From Allium sativum (taxonomy: Eukaryota > Streptophyta > Magnoliopsida > Asparagales > Amaryllidaceae): DNA of 64,000 bases. Shown here piece after piece: positions 56,629 through 64,000 of this stretch (its first letter is position 1; every line of letters begins with the position of its first letter). The DNA lies in the NCBI GenBank assembly GCA_030737875.1, contig CM060926.1:168973079-169037078 (forward strand). Reading direction: 5' to 3'. Under the pieces are notes generated by a model. That model had not been told where the DNA came from and ran no database searches. It worked only from the letters and a program-made list of their open reading frames with translations. A program made the translations under genes and the position numbers.

Positions 56629-57777
56629 CTTCTAGCCTCTTCCTCTTCTTCCTCGCATATCTTCTTTCTTTGTTCCAAATTCAGAACGGATTCTGATACA
56701 TGAAAAGACTGAGAAGAAGGCTTCAAAGGCAGAGGAGGATGGGGCTACTCATGGTGACAGGATGATTGCCGAGGTTCGGATTATAGTAAGTGCTTCGGAT
56801 CGATAGCTTTGCTCCTCTTACTGAAATCCGATCTGATTCCTGATGAGCGTTTCCTATACATGTCTAAACCTGAAATGAGACAGGCATGAGTTTTCGATTC
56901 TTGAAACTATATAGTGTCTAAGAATGCTAAAGCAAGATACAAACATAGGAAAATAATTGAAATAAAAAGATGAATTTCTTTAAAAGATACTATTGTTAAC
57001 AAACCAGTCATATCCTCTGAGTTTAAGGGAATTCCTAAAAATTTAAGAGGCTTTTCTGACTCAGTTGAGGCTGCATCCCTAAGTCTGGTTTTTATGGTTT
57101 GAGGGTCGAGAGGCTGAGTAACTGAACCATCCTGACTAAGATATCTAGCAGAGTTGAGATCACTCAAATTGTCAAATGTACCTGCAGAATCTTCCTTAAC
57201 TACATTTTCAATAGGAGAATCTCCAGTTATAGTCGCAGTATTTGGATCGGTTTCTAATACAACTATGTCTTCACCATCATGTTCATTACCGTACTCAAGT
57301 TTAGAAGGATTCACTTCCCTATCATCTCTTCTAACCTGTTCGGAATCTAATTCTGGCTCAGGATGCGGGGAATATTTTCTTTCTTAATCAACTCAATCGA
57401 CGTTGTGGGATCTTCGCCTCTATGACAGTTACAGTCTCCATCCTTATCCAAAGTCTTTGATGAGGGCGACGTTTTTCCACTAACAGACCCTGAACATCTT
57501 TTCAAGGATGGGTCAACGGAAGGGTTTTGATATGCTTGAGTTACACTCCTGTCGTCTGGACTTACTAAATCAGATTTTGTAAGGTTAGGTTTAGGAGTGG
57601 AAGGTCCAGCCTTACATAAAAACTTCCTTAAGGGATGAAGTAGTTCGTATTGGTGAAGAATGCTATCTATAATTAAAAGCTTTCTACTTCTCTTAGCCTC
57701 ATCAATAGCTTTTAGTGTTTCATATGTGGCTTTAATAGAAGGGGGTGCTTTGCTGTCATTAATCAGGGTAGGGAGTA

Positions 57778-57858
57778 CTACATTTCAAAAGGAAGCGATG
57801 TAAGAACGTATAACTCAAAGGGAAGTAAAGTCAAGAACTCTGAATAAGATGCACATAC
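57778..57858 (-). other. Putative 81-bp intron in the antisense gene
   Basis: Minus-strand donor GGAG|GTATGTGC at 57858 and acceptor TGAAATGTAG| at 57778. Joining the flanks keeps phase 1 and opens a frame to about 57345. A competing acceptor (AATGACAG near 57757) leads to an early stop. Splicing is inferred from sequence only. Confidence 0.6.
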
Positions 57859-58399
57859 CTCCATCTGTCCATTGCCCTCGGAATGGCTCGGGGCATCTGA
57901 CGAAGAAGAATTGGCTTAAAAACCCTGAAACACTGTCCAGTAATTCGGGAACCAGCTTCCGATTTCTGGCATCTTCAACATGCATAATAGAAGGGGTGTC
58001 CTTCCTACTCTTGAAAGAACACAAGTACCGAAGATCATGGAAAGTAGACTCTTGCTTTGTTGTATCCATGAAAAGGGCGTAAAGGCCCAGTAGAACCGTG
58101 TAGCCATTAGGATGGAGTTGGAAAGGAGCGATGCCTAAATGGTTTAGGATTCGCCCTAGAAAAGGATTATATAGGGGAATAGCACCAGCTGCTAGCATTT
58201 GTTTTCTTACAGCAACATATCCGACAGGGGGGTCATCAGCAAAAACGCTGTCCTTTGGTAATATTGCATCCGTAAGAGGAATTCTGTATTGACCACACAA
58301 CAGTTCGTATTGCTCCTGAGTTAGGGTGCTAGACTGTCTATCTTGATCCCTAGCCTTAATCGGGAGCAGATCCAAAGGAAGAGGGCAGAAACTTGACTA
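57859..58399 (-). pseudogene. Exon 1 of the antisense gene: gypsy-type transposon domain
   Basis: About 180 open codons on the minus strand, bounded upstream by an in-frame TAG near 58400. Starts LLPIKARDQDRQSS and ends RGQWTDGG just before AG|GTATGT. The frame would continue only 15 codons past the donor before a stop, and those add no conserved residues. Best-preserved part of the antisense gene. Confidence 0.7.
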
Positions 58400-60226
58400 G
58401 AGATTATGGTTGTTTCAGTCTCGAAAGCCTTGTTAAAGAAGGATCGGCTTGAGCCGAGGAGGTCTCTTTACTTTAAGGAACATCTTGCTTTTCAGCAATC
58501 ATTCTATATATATATACTTGAGTACATTTCAATTTTCTAGTAGCAAAAAATTGACGGATAAAAATATGAAAAACACATCAAAACATTGAAACAAAGGATA
58601 CAAACATCGTGGCAAGGCATTTGTTGGCAGTAGAATTAAGTTGTTAAGACATAATTGTTCATGCCATAGAAACAACATGTCGGTTTGCTCATGTCGCTAT
58701 CACGGCTTGGAATCCATGGCTGTTCACGACATGAGGCTCATGTCAGTTCATGGCATGAGGCTCATGTCGGTTCACAACGCAAGGCTTATGTCGGTTCAAA
58801 GTATGAGGCTTATGCAGGTTCACGACATAGCACCCATACCGATCCACGACCTGAACCTCATATTGGTCTAGGATTTGTATCTCATGTCGATCCATAACCT
58901 AAGAACCATGAAGGTCCGCGACTCCATGTTAGATTGCAACTTCAAATTTGGAAAGCAACTCAATATCGACACAAGGGTGCTAGCATTAAAAAGGAATGTT
59001 TGTGTGTTATCCTAAGTTAAGGATTATGCCGCAGTTGTGTCTTACGACCTATAGCTCAAGTCGTTATCACGACTTGAGACTCATGTTGACCTATGGCCAG
59101 AGACTCATGTTGGTCTCCGACATGAGCTGCCTTGACTGCTTGGGAGTCTAATCAATCCATGCGATTTGGGATCAAAGTGGTCAGTTATACAAGCTTGTAA
59201 CCTACCTTAGATCAACACAAAAACAGGTGTATAATGGCTATGATAAAACGACAAAGGTTCAAGGTATTCAAAGACAGTCCATATGATCATCATTATGTCA
59301 AAAACCAGAACGGGATATTTTATGGTAGTAAAGTTATGTCGCTTGGGCATGGTTATCCAAATTGCATAAGCGGTATGGACAAATCATGACAACAATGAGG
59401 ATACTCGAGATTAAAAAGAAAACCAAGTCGTTAAAGGAATTTAAGTCAGCTAGGCATGGTCTGAAACTCATGTCATCGGAACGGTATAAGGCTCAATTCG
59501 TAAAAATCAAGGTTAAAAGAGAATCGAAGAATTTCAAAGCCTTCATACATAATTAATCCATCCCAATCCAATTCATTTTTGATTCACAAACATTTCAATA
59601 ACACAAAACAATCAAAATCAATTTATGCAATCATCACTGTGTCAAAAGAAAATAGAAATCCTCGATTTTATACAAACCATAACATTCAGAAGAACAAAAA
59701 CAAGATCAAAACGTGAGAAACAAGTAGGATTTCTTTACAGTAACCTCTAGATGACTGGGATGGAGGAGGGCTTCAGTTTTGATGACGAAGATGTTGAGGT
59801 AGTTCAAAGTGGCTCCGTGTAATGATTTGATCGAGCTGAAGTGGAAATCCGATCGACGATATAGGGAGATGCTTAGTTGAGTTGATTGAAGCAGAAATAA
59901 AGCCTTCCTTCAAAACTTGGCCGCCATTAACAGGTTAAGAGGTTTCAGGTAAATGATAAAGCGTAAATGTATATAGTGGTTCGGATAATATAAAGGTTTT
60001 TGGACCAAGTTAAAACCGTTCGAATCCCAACACGACTTAAAGCCCACAGATAACTCAGATATTTCAAGTGGTTCACAATATGATAAAATTGTGTGTACGA
60101 CTTACGACATGGTAATAGGAACGGATTGAGTTTTCAAAAACTTCAAACGACTTGACACAAACATGTCTAGACAACATTGGAAATTACAAATTCGAAGCTC
60201 GCATCATTTTTAATAACACGAACTTC
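58400..60226. other. 3' region of element C after the antisense gene
   Basis: No coding domain. Could include the promoter of the antisense gene. A 24-bp array lies at 58707-58826, and scattered CATGTCG/CGACATG motifs link it to LTR C. The remainder is AT-rich. Confidence 0.55.
58707..58826 (+). repeat. 24-bp tandem repeat (GACATGAGGCTCATGTCGGT-type)
   Basis: About five diverged units, with clear starts at 58731, 58755, 58779 and 58803. Each unit contains an inverted CATGAG...CTCATG pair. It yields the repeated octapeptide of the + frame at 58641-58871, which is not a gene. Confidence 0.75.
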
Positions 60227-60237
60227 GAGGGGCAAAA
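60227..60237 (+). other. Polypurine tract of element C
   Basis: GAGGGGCAAAA directly before the 3' LTR. Confidence 0.82.
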
Positions 60238-61771
60238 TATTAACCCATAAAATATGAATCAAGGATGATATAAAAATCATGCTGATATAAATCAAGTCGT
60301 TGGAGTTACATGAAAGAAAATCAAGTTGAACTTAGATTCATTGCGTAGATATCAAGGCGCTTCAAGGTCATATCATCAGGAAGTGAATAACATTAAGCCA
60401 TGTCGTGCCTCACTATGACACTCCGTGAAGACTGGGTCGACCTAGCAGTCAAGCCACATGTTGTTGTCTCAACTATCATTCATGTCGGTCTAAAGTCATG
60501 TCGGAAAATCTAGGTCAGCTTCATGAAACACACTATGCCATCCACCCCCTATACTGTTAGGCGACATGAGGGGCAAGCTGACAGTTAAAGATCTCAATAT
60601 GAACCATGCCGCAGCCGTAACTCCTTTGAATCATGTCGATCAGCGACATGATGTTATACTACTGCTACCCATGTCGCCCAGCGACATGGTGTATAAGTCG
60701 TGGAAGGAACATGATGTCGAGATGGGAGTAACATTATAGCGTAACCAAGATGAGTCGAGACCCATCATACCATACTAGAGCTCACGGGATATAACGAGCG
60801 CGACAAGATGCATGTAGCAGGGTCAAGCCACATCATAAGCTCAAGGTACCAAGAAACATAGGGACGTATGACATGAGTCATACCGCCCTGCCACCATGTC
60901 GTTCTACGACATAAAGGGTCAATCACTATTTAAAGTCTGAAGATAAGCCATGCCGCGCCCCACTCATGTCACTTCCAGTAAATATAGAATCGCCCAAACG
61001 AGACGATTCATATCATAGCAAACCATGTCGTGACCTACTCATGTCGCACCTAGCTTGTACCAGGTTGTCAACAGCTATCGTCAGAACGATATGAATCATG
61101 CCAAGAAGAGTCATGTCGCGTCGCAAGCTCAAGGCTCCGAGAGTTAACCCGCCATGCGACATGAGTTATAACAAAGATCCAAGTCATGTCGGCGGCGACA
61201 TGAGTCATGGCTTTTTTTGCATAATTACATAACTGCCATGTGGTCTAGAAATTTCCTATAAATACCTCCACACTTCTTCATTTGGGGGGATCGAATATTG
61301 AGGCCACGAAGTGCTGTCAAAAATATTCCACAACAATTCCAACAACATCCACCAAACATCATAGATTGAATATTAATCCATGGATCACGATCTCTATGAA
61401 ATGCATCCAAGTGACTTGCGAATTGAGGATTGATTGGATGAGCTTATGTCCAAAGAGGAAGTCTACCAATCCTACACCATCATCATCAAATCTCCGCAGA
61501 TCTACACGCTTCTTCATCATCTCTAATAGATTTGGGTGTGATTTGTGAGTAAAAGAGTGATAAAAGTATTGTAAGAGAGAAGTTAATCTTTTAATCCTCA
61601 TATTGATAATGGAATTTCTTATGAAAGTGGATGTAGATCCTTATTGGATTGAACCATTATAAAGGCTTGTGTCTTCTACTTGCATTCTAATAATTGTGTG
61701 GCTCCACTTTTCATTTTTTGTGAGACTTTTTCCTCGCATTCTTGGTGTTTAGCCCAATTTTGGGAAAAACA
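60238..61771 (+). repeat. 3' LTR of element C
   Basis: 1534 bp, uninterrupted, matching 26336-27177 plus 32024-32660. It begins TATTAACCC where the 5' LTR has TGTTAACCC, so the terminal TG is mutated. It retains about 75 bp (60945-61019) missing in the 5' LTR; that segment is flanked by imperfect repeats of about 26 bp (AAGCCATGCCGCG.../AAACCATGTCGTG...). TATA box at 61257. Ends GGGAAAAACA. Confidence 0.9.
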
Positions 61772-62126
61772 CTAGTAGTAAAGGGTACCATATTTGTAAT
61801 ATGTAAATTGGTGAATGGAAGCTTCATTTATGTGTTCCATCTGTAATTAGCTAGACATTTAATCCTTTTGTCCACATTTTACAGTACCAGTTCAATGCTT
61901 TATACATATTAATACAGTGACACCTTTCACATGAAATAGCAAATTCTTACCATGTTGAGTGTATAAATATGCACCATTCTATGCGTGCATGGGAAGCATT
62001 CTAGTGACCAGTACTTGACAAGGTTTATATCGATAGTTTATGTAATATAAAAGTCTAAAATTTTGAAATAGAGTTTATCAAGTTATATATTAGATTCTAG
62101 AAATGTGTAAACTTGCTTAGTGAAAA
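61772..62126. other. Unassigned flank between elements C and F
   Basis: 355 bp of AT-rich DNA starting CTAGT, the right-hand partner of CTAGC at 26331-26335. Continuous with 24202-26335 before C inserted. No gene seen. Confidence 0.6.
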
Positions 62127-62396
62127 TGTAATAACAACCCGAATTTTAATAACATGTTGAAACAAGAAATCAGGGTATAATTAAATTCAAAAATAAGAAT
62201 CAAGGGAAATTGGTTGTGCCATTGCGTTCGTCTCGAAATTCTACATGGAAACGAGTCCGAGTTTTCGAAAAACGGATTCCATATGAGGAGATATGACCCT
62301 CAAAAGTTTCAGGAATTTTCAAAAACCAAAACAGCTCGAAATTCGAATTCAAACCCAGAAGCGGGCTGGGCGGGAAATTTCCCGCCCAGGACGCAG

Positions 62397-62500
62397 ATCG
62401 ACTGGGTGGTCGACTGGGTAGTCGACCTCCCCCTGACCAGGTCGACTGGGTGGTCGACCTCCCATTGACCAGGTCGACTGGGTAGCCGACCTGGGTGTCG
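62397..62500 (+). repeat. GTCGAC cluster in LTR F
   Basis: Seven or more GTCGAC palindromes spaced 10-20 bp in the pattern CAGGTCGACTGGGTGGTCGACCT. A homologous cluster is at 3731-3812 and 21211-21292 in LTR A. It lies about 100-180 bp upstream of the TATA box. Confidence 0.8.
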
Positions 62501-63239
62501 ACCTGCCCCGATCCAAGGCTGAGTTCATTTCTGCGTATCTAGACCGATTTTTGGACCAAATTCCTGACTCTAAACCTATATAAACAACCCCTAGCCTCAT
62601 TCTCTCAACACCATTTCATTCTGTCCTTATGCTACCTTTGTGAAAATCAAAATGATAATATTTAAATTAAAAGAGACTACTTCTTCTTCGTCAAGGCAAC
62701 GTCTAATTGGGGGTTTTCAACTAGAACTAAACAAATAGAGATTCAACAACTGCAATAACCGTTTCCAGAATCAAATCTCTGCACTCTAATTCTCGATCCA
62801 CGCTCTGTAAGTTCTAGTTACTTTGAGATTGAAACTTGTTAAATTTAATATGGACATGGAATAAAATGAAATTGGACCTAAGCTTAATTATCTATTTGGA
62901 TCTGTTATTGTCTCTTGTTGAATCTATGATTTTGGGTTATTTCTTATCGATGGAATCATGTCGATTCATGATGTTGGACCTAGTTTATTATTCAAACGCT
63001 AGATTGTAAAATGAATTCTTGGATCTTGACTTGATGATAAAACTTGTTAATTCAGTTTTCACCCTATCCTCTCTTGAATCTTGAATTTGGGAATATTGCT
63101 ATGAAATCAGTTTGGACTTATTCATGTTATCAATTGGAATTGGACCCATGTATGATAATTGATTTATACCTATTGTTGGACCTTGACTTTGGGAATACTG
63201 CTATGAAAATTAACTTGGGCCTATTCATGTTGTAAATCA

Positions 63240-63560
63240 ACTATTATCACGCCTATGGCATTGAAACTATTGTTAATGGCCAAAGACTATGTCTATGCCT
63301 ATAACTGAGAACATAAGACTATTGCCTATGACTATGACAAGGACAATAGTGGCTAATCACCTATGACTCATGACTATGAATTACTGCCTATGATTATGAA
63401 CAGAAGACTATTGCCTATGACCATGACCTTGAAACTATTATAGTTAATTGCCTATGACTATTTAGGGTAGTTGTCTAGAACTATTTTGGATAATTCATGA
63501 CTATTGTGATTAATCGCTTATGATTCACTACTACTATGGCTATTGTGGCCAATTGACTAT
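63240..63560 (+). repeat. Degenerate CTATGACTA-type repeats in LTR F
   Basis: Short words such as GCCTATGACTATGA, GACTATTG and ATTGCCTATGA recur about 15 times at irregular spacing. No counterpart was seen in LTR A. Confidence 0.55.
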
Positions 63561-64000
63561 TACAGTTGATTGTTCATAACACTATAGTTGAAAACCATGT
63601 TGTACACCAAGACCATTGATCCATTATCCTTGTATTTGGCTTGCTTTTGCATGCCTATTCTTTTATGTCAATTTTTATCATGACTATCACCTTATTATGC
63701 TAGATTTGAAAGCCTGTTATTCTCTATATGCCAGCGATGTTGTAACCAATTATCCCAAGCTATATCATGTCAGATTTATCACCTTGTGCTAGTTCTTTTG
63801 CCTATCATAGTTGGGATGTTATTCCCTTTTATTTTGGACCTAGATCTACGAGTAATTTAGATCGATTTACGTTTACATGCGATGGTGATACGAATTGGGT
63901 AGGTTAGGCAAACATGAATTGGTTATGAATATGAATCATGAACTTGATAATAGGCATAAGTGGAAACCCGAAAAATTGATATGAGAACTTGACATGAAAC

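Larger units (their letters stand above)
54826..58399 (-). pseudogene. Antisense extra gene of element C: gypsy-type transposon domain plus long coiled coil, intron-containing and decayed
   Basis: Runs opposite to gag-pol. The 5' exon (57859 to about 58399) has a domain I recognise as the plant putative gypsy-type transposon family (Pfam PF04195 from memory): FADDPPVGYVAVRKQMLAAG and GRILNHLGIAPFQLHPNGY. It ends at a consensus donor; an 81-bp intron (57778-57858) restores an open frame of about 140 codons. A second intron (56870-57004) also has good GT...AG borders. Downstream pieces (56083-56628, 55499-55879, 55112-55303) are Glu/Lys-rich coiled coil, separated by stops and frameshifts. No ATG starts the first exon, so an upstream exon or a lost start is possible. 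Antisense ORFs here are known from Tat elements such as Grande; their role is unknown. Confidence 0.72.
26336..61771 (+). mobile_element. Element C: Tat-type Ty3/gypsy retrotransposon carrying nested B and D
   Basis: 35.4 kb as it stands, about 16 kb after removing B (4.8 kb) and D (14.6 kb). The 5' LTR is 26336-27177 plus 32024-32660; the 3' LTR is 60238-61771. The flanks read CTAGC on the left and CTAGT on the right, an imperfect duplication. It holds a primer site at 32663, gag, protease, RT, RNase H, a second archaeal-type RNase H, integrase, 85-bp tandem repeats, an antisense gene region and a PPT at 60227. Dual RNase H plus an extra antisense ORF between pol and the 3' LTR fit the plant Tat lineage. 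LTRs differ by roughly 10% and all genes are broken: an old copy. Confidence 0.88.
62127..64000 (+). mobile_element. Element F: start of a diverged Tekay/Del-like LTR, cut by the window end
   Basis: Begins TGTAATAACAACCCG. It follows the first 400 bp of LTR A with moderate identity, sharing GCCATTGCGTTCGTCTCG, GAGTCCGAGTTTTCGAAAAACG and a GTCGAC cluster at 62397-62500. A TATA box (TATATAAA) lies at 62577-62584 and a GTAAGT donor at 62807-62812, the same layout as A. No LTR end, primer site or coding region appears before 64000, so the LTR is longer than 1.87 kb. A repeated CTATGACTA/CTATTG(T/C)-type motif fills 63240-63560. Whether this is a full element or a solo LTR cannot be told. Confidence 0.78.

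Noticed and set aside
58641..58871. + frame with repeated MRLMSVH-like octapeptide
   Set aside because: Produced by the 24-bp tandem repeat in element C; not a gene.
1..64000. tRNA, rRNA, organellar or bacterial gene clusters
   Set aside because: I looked for conserved tRNA arms, rRNA motifs and operon-like gene runs and saw none. The only tRNA-like matches are the retrotransposon primer sites.

Overview
This is a repeat-dense piece of a plant nuclear genome, almost certainly an angiosperm. About 60 of the 64 kb is LTR retrotransposon, mostly nested, and no intact host gene can be supported. Plant origin is inferred from Ty3/gypsy lineages known from plants (a Tekay/Del-type chromovirus, and a Tat-type element with a second, archaeal-type RNase H), from plant-style TATA boxes and from AT-rich intergenic DNA. 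I cannot name a species. All element borders below were read from matching LTR ends, TG...CA termini and flanking 5-bp duplications (TSDs).

Layout. 1-3449: AT-rich flank with no recognised gene. 3450-24196: element A, a Tekay/Del-like chromovirus with LTRs of about 3.27 kb, TSD AAAAT and a degraded gag-pol. Element E (11265-20330, 948-bp LTRs, TSD AGGGT) is inserted ten codons before the pol stop of A. 24202-26335: unassigned DNA, perhaps the leader or first intron of a host gene that A split, plus an unidentified antisense ORF relic. 26336-61771: element C, a Tat-type Ty3/gypsy element (LTRs about 1.5 kb) with gag, protease, RT, two RNase H domains and integrase on the + strand, then a degraded, apparently intron-containing antisense gene. 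C carries two insertions: element B (27178-32018, gag-only, TSD CCATG) in its 5' LTR, and element D (38876-53470, TSD GGCAC) just after pol. D is unusual: its LTRs are about 6.8 kb and its internal region only about 1.04 kb, without coding capacity. 61772-62126: unassigned flank. 62127-64000: the start of a further Tekay-like LTR (F) that runs off the window.

Relative ages from LTR divergence judged by eye: E youngest (2 differences in 948 bp), A about 1%, D about 2%, B about 5%, C oldest (roughly 10%). This order agrees with the nesting.

Functional relations. Every polyprotein here is broken by stops or frameshifts, so no element looks autonomous now. A, D and F share an LTR start (TGTAA...) and, for A and D, an initiator-Met-tRNA primer site and the same polypurine context, so D is probably a non-autonomous passenger of Tekay-type machinery. 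B, C and E share a G-rich PPT ending in GCAAAA and a promoter-proximal LTR block, and B and E have clearly related LTRs and gag remnants, so B and E are probably passengers of Tat-type machinery.
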